Counted from the stretch's first letter, positions 1 to 7,813 are shown. The stretch: DNA of 29,408 nt from an uncultured Burkholderiales bacterium (GCA_937927685.1 CALBSC010000025.1:1-29408); one strand, 5' to 3'. Numbers and translations: made by a program. The notes: generated by a model not told the origin, from the sequence alone.

Positions 1-707
1 TCGGCTCGCTGTCCTTGCGCACCAAAGGGGTGTACTTCATCATGGTCACGCTGGCTTTTGCGCAGATGGCTTACTACGTGGTGCATGACACGCCCCTGGG
101 TGGCGGGACCGACGGGATCTACCTGAATGTGAAGCCGGCCCTGGGCGAGTTCATGGATCTGGAAGATCCGCTGGTGATGTACCAGTTCACCCTGGCCATG
201 CTGGTTCTCACCTTCGGTTTCCTGGCGGTGCTGCTGCGCTCGCGCTTTGGCCACGCGCTGGCAGGCATCCGTGTCAACGAACAACGCATGCGCGCCACCG
301 GCTTTGCCACCTATCCTTACAAGCTGGCCGCCTTCACCCTCTCAGGCACGCTGGCCGGACTGGCGGGCTTTCTCTTTGCGGTGAAAGACGGGTTCGTCAA
401 TCCCGAGATGATGAGCTGGCACCTGTCTGGCGCCGTCCTCATCATGATCATTCTGGGGGGCTTGGGTCACTTGCGTGGAGCGTTGATCGGCGCGTTCGCA
501 TTTGCCTTGCTGCAGGAACTGTTCAGGTCAGAGGCTGTGTTTGGCCCGCTCGCCAAGCACTGGCATCTGGGGCTGGGCTTGACCATCATTGCCAGCGTGG
601 CTTTGCTCCCGCGTGGCCTGGTGGGTGTGCCCGGACAAATTCGTGAACGGCTGATCGGGCGCTCCTCGCGGCGCGCTGAAACACCGGAGGTGAGCCATGA
701 GCGCTGA
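1..707 (+). CDS. livM: Branched-chain amino acid/amide ABC transporter permease (LivM type), 5' end missing
   Basis: Inner-membrane permease of a HAAT-family (Liv) ABC importer. The open frame runs in from before base 1 (first complete codon at base 3), so the N-terminus is missing and about 234 residues are visible. The motif RTKGVYFIMVTLAFAQM near the start matches the LivM region usually written R-x-x-G-x-Y-F-x-x-x-T-L-A-F. Several hydrophobic segments follow, and the cytoplasmic loop RVNEQRMRATGFATYPYKL is the ATPase-contacting loop (compare E-x-R-A-x-x-x-G). The gene overlaps the next ATPase gene by 11 bp. The substrate cannot be read from sequence: leucine-type amino acids, short amides and urea all use this family. 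No binding-protein gene is inside the window. Confidence 0.9.
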   Translation, partial: GSLSLRTKGVYFIMVTLAFAQMAYYVVHDTPLGGGTDGIYLNVKPALGEFMDLEDPLVMYQFTLAMLVLTFGFLAVLLRSRFGHALAGIRVNEQRMRATGFATYPYKLAAFTLSGTLAGLAGFLFAVKDGFVNPEMMSWHLSGAVLIMIILGGLGHLRGALIGAFAFALLQELFRSEAVFGPLAKHWHLGLGLTIIASVALLPRGLVGVPGQIRERLIGRSSRRAETPEVSHER

Positions 708-1449
708 GGCGATTTTGCTGCGTGGGCGGCACATCACGCGTCGCTGGGGTGGTCTGGTGGCGGTCAACGATGTCTCCATTGACCTGGCCCGAGGCGACGT
801 GCACGCGGTGATCGGGACCAACGGGGCGGGCAAGTCCACGCTGATCAACATGTTGTCAGGCGAGATTCATCCCTCGTCGGGAAGCGTGGAGTTGCTGGGC
901 CAGGACGTGACCACCTGGAGCCAGCCCAAACGGGCCCGTGCCGGTCTGGGGCGCAGTTATCAGCGCAACACCATTTACCCCACGTTCACCGTGATGGAGA
1001 ACTGCCGACTGGCCGCGCAAGCGGCCTGGCAGCAACCGTGGCGGTGGTGGGAGCCGGCCAGCACGTGTGCCCCGAGCAACGAGGCGGCACGGCAGGCGGC
1101 GCACAGTGCGGGACTGAGCGACTATCTGGCGCACACGGCCGGGTTGTTGAGCCACGGTCAGAAGCGCCAACTTGAAATCGCCATGTGTCTGGCCACTGAA
1201 CCTCAGGTGCTGCTGCTGGATGAGCCACTCGCCGGCATGGGGGCCGAGGAAACCGAGCGCATGCTCGAGTTGCTGGCCCAGTTGCGCCGCGACCATGCCG
1301 TCCTGCTGGTCGAGCACGACATGGACGCCGTGTTCCGCATTGCCGATCTGATCACGGTGATGGTCAACGGTTCGGTGATCGCTTCCGGCACGCCCCAAGC
1401 CATTCGTGACAACGCCGAGGTGCAGTCGGCCTACCTGGGGGGGCACTGA
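697..1449 (+). CDS. livG: Branched-chain amino acid/amide ABC transporter ATP-binding protein (LivG type)
   Basis: Cytoplasmic ATPase of the Liv importer, 250 residues, close to the usual LivG length of about 255. Walker A is GTNGAGKST at residues 40-48. The signature is LSHGQKRQLEIAM, Walker B is VLLLDEPLAGM, and the H-loop is LLVEHDM. The C-terminus GTPQAIRDNAEVQSAYLGG is the typical LivG tail (compare G-x-P-x-x-V-x-x-x-x-x-V-x-x-A-Y-L-G). The ATG at 697 lies inside the end of livM and is preceded by GGAGGTGAG at 686-694, which fixes the start and implies translational coupling. It should pair with the downstream LivF as a heterodimer under the two permeases. Confidence 0.93.
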   Translation: MSAEAILLRGRHITRRWGGLVAVNDVSIDLARGDVHAVIGTNGAGKSTLINMLSGEIHPSSGSVELLGQDVTTWSQPKRARAGLGRSYQRNTIYPTFTVMENCRLAAQAAWQQPWRWWEPASTCAPSNEAARQAAHSAGLSDYLAHTAGLLSHGQKRQLEIAMCLATEPQVLLLDEPLAGMGAEETERMLELLAQLRRDHAVLLVEHDMDAVFRIADLITVMVNGSVIASGTPQAIRDNAEVQSAYLGGH

Positions 1450-1450
1450 C

Positions 1451-2176
1451 ATGACGAAACAGGCCGCTTCTGATCCCATTCTGGACGCCACCGGCGTCCA
1501 TGCCTGGTACGGCTCAAGCCATGTGCTGCACGGCATTGATCTCAGCATCGCGCGCGGTGAGACCGTGGGGCTGCTTGGCCGAAACGGCATGGGCAAGAGC
1601 ACCCTCATCCGCACCTTGCTGGGACATGTCACACAGCGTGATGGCCGTATCCATTTGTTCGGTCAGGACATGTCCAGGGCCAGGCCCCATGAGGTGGCGC
1701 GCCGGGGCGTGGCCTATGTGCCGGAAGGGCGGGGCGTGTTTCCCAACCTGACCGTGCGTGAAAACCTGGTGATGGCGGCCCGGCCTGCCCCCGGGAGTCA
1801 GCGGGGCTGGACCTATGAGCGTGTGATGCAAACCTTTCCCCGCCTGCAAGAGCGCGTGGGCAATTTGGGCGCTCAGCTCTCGGGCGGGGAGCAGCAAATG
1901 CTCTCGATTGGGCGTGCGTTGATGACGCAGCCCGACCTGATCATTCTGGACGAAGCCACCGAGGGCCTGGCGCCGCTCATCGTGGCCGAGATCTGGCGCG
2001 TGATCCAGGCCATACGCGCCGATGGCATTGCCACCCTGATTGTCGATCGCGACTACAAGATGGTGTTGTCGCAATCCGAGCGCGCGGTGGTGCTGCAAAA
2101 AGGGCAGGTCGTGCTGTCGGGGCAGTCCAGCGAACTGCTGGGCTCGAACCAGTTGTCCCAATACCTGGGCGTTTGA
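1451..2176 (+). CDS. livF: Branched-chain amino acid/amide ABC transporter ATP-binding protein (LivF type)
   Basis: Second ATPase of the Liv importer, 241 residues. The ATG at 1451 follows the livG stop by one base; an in-frame upstream ATG at 1406 would extend into livG and is not preferred. Walker A is GRNGMGKST at residues 43-51, the signature is LSGGEQQMLSIGRAL, and Walker B is LIILDEATEGLAP, the LivF form. The usual H-loop histidine (Gln in many LivF proteins, LVEQN) is replaced by an Asp-Arg-Asp stretch (LIVDRDYKMV). Acidic-basic replacements here occur in some family members, so this does not by itself imply inactivity. It is the last gene of the operon; a convergent sensor-kinase gene ends 44 bp away. 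Confidence 0.92.
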   Translation: MTKQAASDPILDATGVHAWYGSSHVLHGIDLSIARGETVGLLGRNGMGKSTLIRTLLGHVTQRDGRIHLFGQDMSRARPHEVARRGVAYVPEGRGVFPNLTVRENLVMAARPAPGSQRGWTYERVMQTFPRLQERVGNLGAQLSGGEQQMLSIGRALMTQPDLIILDEATEGLAPLIVAEIWRVIQAIRADGIATLIVDRDYKMVLSQSERAVVLQKGQVVLSGQSSELLGSNQLSQYLGV

Positions 2177-2200
2177 AGCCCGCGTGCGCAACGCGTGCTC

Positions 2201-2210
2201 CACCCGGGTG
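2201..2210. terminator. Palindrome in the livF/sensor-kinase convergent gap
   Basis: CACCCGGGTG is a perfect 10-bp palindrome in the 44-bp gap between two convergent genes. There is no T-run on either strand, so it is not a canonical intrinsic terminator. It could pause polymerase or help stop both transcripts. Weak call. Confidence 0.2.
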
Positions 2211-2220
2211 ACTGCGCCGG

Positions 2221-4041
2221 TCAGTGCTCATCCCGTGGCAGGCGCAAAGACAGCCGGGTTCCCCATGCGCCTGACGCGATGATGCAGTCTCCCCCGAGAG
2301 ACTTCATGCGCTGATGCATGCCGCGCAGCCCCATGGCTGTGGTGCGCGTGGTGGCGCTGGCTGTTTCGCCGGCAGACCAACCCGGTATGCCGCCGCCGTT
2401 GTCTTCAATGACCAGCATGACGCCATCCCGGTCGGCGGACAGTTGAACCTGAATGCGCGAGGCCTGGCTGTGGCGCAAGGCGTTGCTCAAGCCCTCGTGC
2501 GCAGCCTTGTACAAATGAAGCCCTCCTTCCGAGGACAGGCTGCCCACTTCGGCAGGTTTGTCAAATTGCACCTGGATGCCCATCGGCTGCCCCCACCGGG
2601 CCGCGCGCTGGCACAGGCTGCGCAAGGCCTCGGTCAGGGTTTCCGTGGCGGCATGCTGTGGGTTGATGGCGAATCGCAACTCCTCAATGCTGCGCTCGAT
2701 TTCGTCTTGCAGTTGCGCGGCGACCAGCGGCGCTGTGCGGGTTCGCCACAACATCAGATTCAGCCGTGCCCCCACACCATCATGAATGTCACGCGTGATG
2801 CGGTCGCGTTGCGCGTGCAAGGCCTGTTCGTGCTGGCTTTGCTCGCGCCGATGGCGCAAATGGTCCTGCACCAGCAGCCACAATGACATCACCACAAACA
2901 CCGGCAGGGACAGATGGGTCAGGTAGATCGGTTGCAGCAACAGCGAATAGCCGGGCTGCGGCAACGCTTGGAGCCAGGATGATGGCACTTCACCGGCTTG
3001 AAGTGCATAGTCGTGCCACGCCAGGATTGCCGTGAACACACCATGCAGCCCAAGCCCTGTCACCTTGACGTAGTCACGCTGCCTCAGCCCCAGGCTCACC
3101 AGCACCAGACTGCCCGTCACATAGCAGATGACCGCTGCGCCCGTCCACACCACGTCCAACCACGGCTCTGCTTCGGGGCCCACCCACGCAAACACCAGCC
3201 AGCCCAGTTGCAGCACACACAGCACCGGCCAGTGCACCCAGCCGGGCATCCTCTGGTGAAAGATGGCGGTGAGGAATTGCAGCACCACATAGATCAGGTT
3301 GCCGGTACAGGCATAGAGCAGCAGGCGCCAGACAAACCAGGCCTGCAGGGGCAAGTCGGGGGTCAGGGCGAGCGAAAACAACACGCCCCAGACCACCGGG
3401 GTCAGGCCGCCGTAAACGTAGGTCACCGAGCGTGTGCGCCACCCAATGGCCAGCACGAACAAGCCGACCAGGACCGACAGCAGATTGACGGTGGTGGGCA
3501 ATGTGCTGCTGAGCAGCAGGAACCGGTCATGCCAGGGTTGCAGATCGACCAGTTCGCCTTGCAACACCGGGGCGACATACCAGCCGCGCAGATGACCGGT
3601 TTGCTCGACGTTGATCTGAATGGGCGTGTGCGCCTGCAGCAAGGCGTGGGGCAATGGCACCAGCACAGGCCGGTACCAGTGGTGAATGCTCTGCGGCGTG
3701 GACGCGGGCAACGCATACACGGTGGCTTGTCCCACCTTGACTGTCAGGCCTTGCACGGGTTGAGGAAACAACAGGGCGGGTAGCCGTTGCGTGACCACGG
3801 TGGGTGGCAGCGTCATCGACCAGTGCACCTGAAGCAAGCCCGACTGCGCTTGACGAACATAGTGGGGCAGGGTGACCGCTGTGCTGGCGCCATCAGCGGT
3901 CTGCAGGTCCGCATGGATCAGTCCATGCAATGCAGCCTGGGCGCCGGTGCTGAACGCCAGACCCGCCAGTCCACACCCTGCCCAGATCAACACCGGGGCC
4001 AACCGCGCCCAGACCGATCCGGGAACGTGCCATCGCTTCAC
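2221..4041 (-). CDS. 7TM-type sensor histidine kinase (NarX/HPK7-like)
   Basis: Membrane sensor kinase of 606 residues. A signal peptide (hydrophobic core then TGAQAA, about residues 15-37) is followed by an extracytoplasmic domain of about 150 residues and seven hydrophobic segments between about residues 185 and 405. This layout resembles 7TMR-DISM receptors. The cytoplasmic part has a HisKA_3 phosphoacceptor box, RITRDIHDGVGARL, with His at about 420. The ATPase follows with N-box EGLSNALRHS (Asn about 520), G1 box IEDNGGGIP and G2 box GLRGMHQRMKSLGG. The GTG start at 4041 overlaps the response regulator stop (GTGA), so the two are translationally coupled. The ligand is unknown. It ends convergently with livF, but nothing in the sequence shows that it regulates the Liv operon. 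Confidence 0.9.
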   Translation of the reverse strand: MKRWHVPGSVWARLAPVLIWAGCGLAGLAFSTGAQAALHGLIHADLQTADGASTAVTLPHYVRQAQSGLLQVHWSMTLPPTVVTQRLPALLFPQPVQGLTVKVGQATVYALPASTPQSIHHWYRPVLVPLPHALLQAHTPIQINVEQTGHLRGWYVAPVLQGELVDLQPWHDRFLLLSSTLPTTVNLLSVLVGLFVLAIGWRTRSVTYVYGGLTPVVWGVLFSLALTPDLPLQAWFVWRLLLYACTGNLIYVVLQFLTAIFHQRMPGWVHWPVLCVLQLGWLVFAWVGPEAEPWLDVVWTGAAVICYVTGSLVLVSLGLRQRDYVKVTGLGLHGVFTAILAWHDYALQAGEVPSSWLQALPQPGYSLLLQPIYLTHLSLPVFVVMSLWLLVQDHLRHRREQSQHEQALHAQRDRITRDIHDGVGARLNLMLWRTRTAPLVAAQLQDEIERSIEELRFAINPQHAATETLTEALRSLCQRAARWGQPMGIQVQFDKPAEVGSLSSEGGLHLYKAAHEGLSNALRHSQASRIQVQLSADRDGVMLVIEDNGGGIPGWSAGETASATTRTTAMGLRGMHQRMKSLGGDCIIASGAWGTRLSLRLPRDEH

Positions 4042-4694
4042 AGCAAGCCGAGGTTCAGTGCCGATTGAACTGCCTCCATCTTGTTGCGCACGTTCAGTTT
4101 GCGGTAGATGCTGCGCAAGTGCTGGTTGACGGTGAAGATGGAAATATTGAGTTGGGGGGCAATGTTCTTGGCGGGCAGCCCGGTTTGCACCAGACTCAAC
4201 ACCTTGAGCTCTTTGGGGGTAAGGGCCGCCGGCACCGCACCCGGGGCCAAGGTCTGTGCCGAATGGGGGTGGCGCTGTGACATTTCCTGGATCACGATTT
4301 TGCTCGCGTGACCACTCAGCACGCCTCCCTCATTGACCAGGGTGATGATGTGCTGCAGGATGAGTTCAGGCGGCTCCGATTTGAGCAAATAGCCGTGAGC
4401 GCCCATCTCCAGACTGGAGAGGATGTGCTTGGGGTCACCCAGTGTGGACAGCACCATGACACGGGCCGCAGGTCGAAGGCGGGCAATCTGCTGGATCACC
4501 GTTTGTCCCGACCCGTCGGGCAGCCCCAGGTCCACCAGGAACACATCGGCCTGGCTGTTGCGGATGTTGTCCAGCGCCAGGGCCACGGTGTCGGCCCAGC
4601 CGCACAGTTGCAACAGCGGGTTGGCTCGAATCAGGTCCGCCAGGTGCCGCCCAAACTCGGGATCATCTTCGACCAGAAATACTTGGATAGTCAT
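4038..4694 (-). CDS. NarL/FixJ-family response regulator
   Basis: Two-component response regulator, 218 residues. The receiver domain has the acidic pair VEDD (residues 8-11), phosphoacceptor Asp55 in FLVDLGLPDGSG, the conserved Ser/Thr in VLSTLGD, and Lys105 in GYLLKSE. A LuxR-type HTH occupies about residues 157-215 (LTPKELKVLSLVQTG, then NISIFTVNQHLRSIYRKLNV). The ATG at 4694 puts the receiver beta-1 strand right at the N-terminus; a longer TTG start at 4742 would add 16 residues unlike the family. Its stop overlaps the kinase start by 4 bp, so the pair forms one unit with the regulator first. The HTH closely resembles the small HTH-only protein at 15154-15429. Confidence 0.92.
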   Translation of the reverse strand: MTIQVFLVEDDPEFGRHLADLIRANPLLQLCGWADTVALALDNIRNSQADVFLVDLGLPDGSGQTVIQQIARLRPAARVMVLSTLGDPKHILSSLEMGAHGYLLKSEPPELILQHIITLVNEGGVLSGHASKIVIQEMSQRHPHSAQTLAPGAVPAALTPKELKVLSLVQTGLPAKNIAPQLNISIFTVNQHLRSIYRKLNVRNKMEAVQSALNLGLL

Positions 4695-4776
4695 AGCAAA
4701 AATTTGGATTTTGCAATCGCATGCTGAGTCGGGAAATAACAACTTGCATCTAGCAACTACGGGCAGGTCCTCGCTC

Positions 4777-4782
4777 TAAAAT
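4777..4782 (+). promoter_or_regulatory. Putative -10 box, possible leaderless start
   Basis: TAAAAT lies six bases before the ATG of the GDT1-family gene. Transcription would begin at or next to the start codon, and no Shine-Dalgarno is visible between. No good -35 hexamer is found at 16-18 bp spacing. The divergent gap 4695-4788 also serves the response regulator gene. Confidence 0.4.
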
Positions 4783-4788
4783 CAGTGC

Positions 4789-5370
4789 ATGAATGAATCG
4801 TTGTGGGTCTCCACGGGCGTGGTCGCCTTGGCCGAAATGGGTGACAAGACCCAGTTGCTGGCGTTTGTGCTCGCCGCACGTTTTCGCAAACCGGTGCCCA
4901 TCGTGTTGGGGATCCTGTTGGCCACCCTCGTCAACCATGGCCTGGCGGGCGCCCTGGGTGCCTGGATCACCCAGGTGTTGAGTCCGGGCGTGATGCGCTG
5001 GGTGTTGGGCCTGTCGTTTCTGGCCATGGCGGTCTGGACCTTGATACCCGACCAGATCGAGGATGAAGAGACCCAGATTGCCAGCCGCCTGGGGGTGTTC
5101 GGGGCCACCCTCATCACCTTCTTCCTGGCCGAGATGGGTGACAAGACCCAGATCGCCACCATCGCCATGGCCGCTCACTACGCCACGCCTGTGATGGTGG
5201 TGGCAGGTACCACGCTGGGGATGTTGATTGCCGATGTGCCCGCCGTCTTTGTCGGCAACCGGTTTGCAGACCGCATTCCCATGCGGTGGGTGCAAGGCAC
5301 GGCAGCCGCCATCTTTGCGGCGTTGGGCCTGGCGACCTTGTGGGGTGTGGGGGCTGGCTGGGGGTTCTGA
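4789..5370 (+). CDS. GDT1/TMEM165 (UPF0016) family cation transporter, probable Mn2+ exporter
   Basis: Small inner-membrane transporter, 193 residues with about six hydrophobic segments. It has two copies of the family hallmark E-x-G-D-K-T/S-x: EMGDKTQ at residues 16-22 and 115-121. This fits the known internal duplication, in which the two motifs build the ion site in opposite orientation. The repeat is exact at DNA level: ATGGGTGACAAGACCCAG occurs at 4837-4854 and 5134-5151. Bacterial relatives include the manganese exporter MneA; eukaryotic TMEM165/Gdt1 proteins move Mn2+ or Ca2+ against H+. Many bacterial members sit behind a manganese riboswitch, but here the gap is too short. The gene ends 7 bp from the convergent ferredoxin gene. 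Confidence 0.9.
   Translation: MNESLWVSTGVVALAEMGDKTQLLAFVLAARFRKPVPIVLGILLATLVNHGLAGALGAWITQVLSPGVMRWVLGLSFLAMAVWTLIPDQIEDEETQIASRLGVFGATLITFFLAEMGDKTQIATIAMAAHYATPVMVVAGTTLGMLIADVPAVFVGNRFADRIPMRWVQGTAAAIFAALGLATLWGVGAGWGF
4837..5151 (+). repeat. 18-bp direct repeat encoding the duplicated EMGDKTQ motif
   Basis: ATGGGTGACAAGACCCAG occurs at 4837-4854 and again at 5134-5151, 297 bp apart and in the same frame. It reflects the protein duplication of this transporter family rather than a mobile repeat. Exact identity may reflect strong constraint or local conversion. Confidence 0.9.
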
Positions 5371-5377
5371 CGCGTCG

Positions 5378-5710
5378 CTACAGCGGTGGCAAGCGGCGCG
5401 GGGGGTCCCGCCGCTCCCAGGAAGCGGGGCGCAGGGTGATCGTGCCGGAGGCGGGTGCGCAGCGACACAGCAGCACCTGTCCGGCACGGCACTGTGCGTT
5501 GGTCATGGGCCCTGCATCCACCGGCATGACCTCACCCGCCACCAGGTCGGCGGCGCACAGGCCGCAAATGCCCCGACGACAGGCGTAGGGAAGCGCGACG
5601 CCCTGTTCATGGGCCGCGTCCAGAATCGGTTGGCCGGGTCGACAGGCGAAGACGATGTCGGTCTGTGCAATCACCACGCGCGGTCCCTGCTCGTCTGCCT
5701 GCGGGCTCAT
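5378..5710 (-). CDS. 2Fe-2S plant-type ferredoxin
   Basis: Small electron carrier of 110 residues. The cluster ligands are Cys44, Cys49, Cys52 and Cys82, in the canonical C-x4-C-x2-C-x29-C spacing (YACRRGICGLC, then VLLCRC). The ATG at 5710 overlaps the flavoprotein stop by 4 bp (ATGA), so the two are translationally coupled; a longer frame reaches back into the flavoprotein gene and is rejected. The context suggests it accepts electrons from, or forms a complex with, the upstream amine oxidoreductase. Multi-subunit dehydrogenases such as HcnABC and hydroxyproline dehydrogenases also combine small 2Fe-2S and DAO-type subunits, but no second flavin subunit is next door. The C-terminus is rich in Arg and Pro. 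Confidence 0.88.
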   Translation of the reverse strand: MSPQADEQGPRVVIAQTDIVFACRPGQPILDAAHEQGVALPYACRRGICGLCAADLVAGEVMPVDAGPMTNAQCRAGQVLLCRCAPASGTITLRPASWERRDPPRRLPPL

Positions 5711-6981
5711 GCGAAACGCCCGATGTGGAAGTCTTGCCATGCACGGGTGGTTGCAAGACGGTCTGGTGCCGTGATGCCCTCTGACACCCAGAGCGCGGTG
5801 CGAGCCGCCGCCGCCAGGCCCACATGGCCGTGACCGCAGGCGTACCACAGGCCCTCGCAATGCGGTGACGGGCCGATCACGGGCAACCCATCGGGGGTGG
5901 AGGGGCGGTGCCCCATCCAGCGTGTGGCGCCACGACGGCGCTCGTCCTGGTGGAGATCCGGGTAGGTGCGGCGTGCGTGCGCCAGCAGCACATCGGCGCG
6001 GGCCCAGTTGGGGGGCGCACTGGGGTGTGCCAGTTCTACCTGGCCGGCCAACCGCAATCCCTGCGTGGTGAGGGTGTTGGCCATGCGCCCATCGCTGGGC
6101 ATGACCGGGACAGGCAGGTCCAGGCCCGCGTGCGGCAGGACCACGTGGTAACCCCGCTCACTGGCCAAGGGCAAGGCATCACCGGCCTGACGCGCAAACT
6201 GTGGCGAGTCGATGCCGGCGGTGATCACCACTCGATCCAGGCTCATCAGGCCCTGGTCCGTGAAGAGGCCCGTGCACCGGCCGGACTGCCGGTGTAGCGA
6301 TTGCACACGCGCGCGGCGATGTTGCACCCCCAGGCGCTGAGCGGCTTCCATCAACCGCCTGACGTAGTCTCCCGGGTCACTGCACCAAGCCCCCGACGGC
6401 AGCCAGATGCCGAGTTGACCGGCCCCGGGCAAGGCCGGGGCCTGCACCTGCAGGTCATCGCCCTGCAGTTCCACCCAGTGCACGCCATGCTCGCGCCGCA
6501 CCTGCCAGGCCATGGCCTCTGCTTCAAACGCAGCCCGGTCGGGATACACATAGAGCAGTCCCGTGTGGTGCAGCAAGTCGCTGGCGTTCGCCCACTGCGC
6601 CAGCTCGCGATGACGATCCGGGGCATCGTGCAGCAGGCGGTGCAGGGCTGAGGCGGTGACACGGACCTGGTCCCAACTGCTGCCAGCCCGCACAAAGCGC
6701 CACAACCAGGGCAACAGCGAGGGCAGGGAGGACGCGCGCAGGGTGAGCGGTCCTTGCGGGTCCATCAGATAGCCAGGAATTTTTTTCCACAGCCCCGGGC
6801 TAGACATGGGCAGGATCGAGGCCGGGCTGATCCAGCCCCCATTGCCATGGCTCGCGGCGTGCGGCCCGCCTGGCACCTCGGGGTCGAACACGGTGACCTG
6901 ATGGCCTTGGCGTGCCAGGGCCAGCGCGCAGCTGGCCCCCACAATGCCGGCCCCCACGAGGCCGATACGCATCGGGCTCAT
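5707..6981 (-). CDS. FAD-dependent D-amino acid oxidase/dehydrogenase family protein (DadA-like)
   Basis: DAO-superfamily flavoprotein of 424 residues, near the usual DadA length. The FAD-binding motif GLVGAGIVGASCALALARQG begins at about residue 7, followed by VTVFD. The C-terminal block GHRPSTPDGLPVIGPS with GLWYACGHGHVGLAAA is the FAD/substrate region shared by DadA and glycine-oxidase relatives. It probably oxidises the C-N bond of an amino acid or secondary amine to an imine. Start choice is ATG at 6981; ATG at 6972 is possible. The partner ferredoxin gene overlaps its stop. It is transcribed divergently from a GntR regulator with a TTGTATACAA palindrome between them, which suggests substrate-responsive control. 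The substrate is not identifiable. Confidence 0.88.
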   Translation of the reverse strand: MSPMRIGLVGAGIVGASCALALARQGHQVTVFDPEVPGGPHAASHGNGGWISPASILPMSSPGLWKKIPGYLMDPQGPLTLRASSLPSLLPWLWRFVRAGSSWDQVRVTASALHRLLHDAPDRHRELAQWANASDLLHHTGLLYVYPDRAAFEAEAMAWQVRREHGVHWVELQGDDLQVQAPALPGAGQLGIWLPSGAWCSDPGDYVRRLMEAAQRLGVQHRRARVQSLHRQSGRCTGLFTDQGLMSLDRVVITAGIDSPQFARQAGDALPLASERGYHVVLPHAGLDLPVPVMPSDGRMANTLTTQGLRLAGQVELAHPSAPPNWARADVLLAHARRTYPDLHQDERRRGATRWMGHRPSTPDGLPVIGPSPHCEGLWYACGHGHVGLAAAARTALWVSEGITAPDRLATTRAWQDFHIGRFA

Positions 6982-7036
6982 GAACGCATCCCGGCCCCCA
7001 CCCCTGACGGGGCGGCCCAGATTTTGGCGACTGAAG

Positions 7037-7046
7037 TTGTATACAA
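7037..7046. promoter_or_regulatory. Putative GntR operator palindrome
   Basis: TTGTATACAA is a perfect 10-bp palindrome in the 118-bp divergent gap between the DadA-like gene and the gntR gene. Sites with a GTATAC core and A/T flanks are common among FadR/FCD-type GntR regulators. It overlaps a possible -10 box, TACAAT (7042-7047), for gntR. Binding here could repress both directions. The regulator-site pairing is inference. Confidence 0.5.
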
Positions 7047-7099
7047 TTCTGTTATTTCAACACCACCATGCTGTCATGGTGCCTGCACGGGAGGTCGAC

Positions 7100-7777
7100 A
7101 TGCCGCAAAGTCCAGACAACACGACCACCCGCGTGATTGTCACCGCTTTGACGCGAGCCATCGTCGAACACCGGTTGCATCCCGGCACCAAACTGGCGGA
7201 GCAGAAACTGGCGGATCATTTCGGCGTCTCGCGCACCCTGGTGCGGCAAGCCTTGTTTCAATTGGCGCAAAAGCGCTTGATTCGCATGGAGCCCTCGCGC
7301 GGCGCTTTCGTGGCCACGCCGTCCTCTGAAGAGGCGCGAGAGGTGTTTGCGGTCCGGCGCATGATCGAGCTGGAGATGACCCGCACCTTTGTGCGCGAAC
7401 TCAATCCCCAGCGGCTCAAAGCCCTCAAAGAGCATGTGGCACAGGAGCGTGCTGCGGTGCTGCGCGGCGACGTTCCGGGTCGAACCGAATTGCTGGGCGA
7501 CTTTCATGTGCGCATGGCCGAGTTGCTGGGCAACCAGGTGCTGGCCCAGCTGCTCGGTGAGTTGATTTCACGGTGCGCGCTCATCACCCTCATGTACCAG
7601 AGCAAGCACGACGCCGAGCATTCCGCGGAAGAGCATGCCGAGATTCTCAAGGCCATGGCCGACCGCGACGAGGCGCTGGCCGTTCGCCTGATGGATGAGC
7701 ACCTGGGCCATGTGCAAAACAGCCTCACGCTGGACCGTCGCGTCCCCAGCAACGACATTGCGCTCGCCTTGAACTGA
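7100..7777 (+). CDS. GntR-family transcriptional regulator, FCD (FadR/VanR) subfamily
   Basis: DNA-binding regulator of 225 residues. The N-terminal winged HTH spans about residues 10-72 (LAEQKLADHFGVSRTLVRQA, then a wing ending EPSRGAFVATP). The C-terminal all-helical FCD domain (about 80-215) contains DFHVRMAELLGN, EEHAEIL and MDEHLGHV, which carry the usual Asp/His metal-ligand positions. The ATG at 7100 has GGGAGG at 7089-7094 five bases upstream; in-frame codons further up (6944, 7076) lack such a site. It is divergent from the DadA-like/ferredoxin pair and convergent with the TRAP operon. It most likely controls the flavoprotein operon and perhaps the transporter. The effector is probably a small carboxylate or amino acid. 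Confidence 0.9.
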   Translation: MPQSPDNTTTRVIVTALTRAIVEHRLHPGTKLAEQKLADHFGVSRTLVRQALFQLAQKRLIRMEPSRGAFVATPSSEEAREVFAVRRMIELEMTRTFVRELNPQRLKALKEHVAQERAAVLRGDVPGRTELLGDFHVRMAELLGNQVLAQLLGELISRCALITLMYQSKHDAEHSAEEHAEILKAMADRDEALAVRLMDEHLGHVQNSLTLDRRVPSNDIALALN

Positions 7778-7813
7778 CCGCCTGGCAGCCGGTCATGAGC
7801 GTGTGACGCGTCA
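7775..7813. terminator. Two inverted repeats at the gntR/TRAP convergent junction
   Basis: TGACCG (7775-7780) pairs with CGGTCA (7790-7795) across a 9-base loop. A second perfect palindrome, TGACGCGTCA, sits at 7804-7813. Each includes the stop codon of one of the converging genes. There is no T-run, so terminator function is only possible. Confidence 0.3.

Noticed and set aside
4695..4742. Longer start (TTG at 4742) for the response regulator
   Set aside because: It would add 16 residues with no family similarity before the receiver's first strand.
4743..4788. yybP-ykoY manganese riboswitch before the GDT1-type gene
   Set aside because: The gap is far too short, a -10 box lies six bases before the ATG, and no riboswitch helices are seen.
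5378..6981. Hydrogen cyanide synthase (HcnABC)
   Set aside because: A DAO-like subunit and a 2Fe-2S protein are present, but the HcnB-type flavin subunit is missing and the gene order differs.
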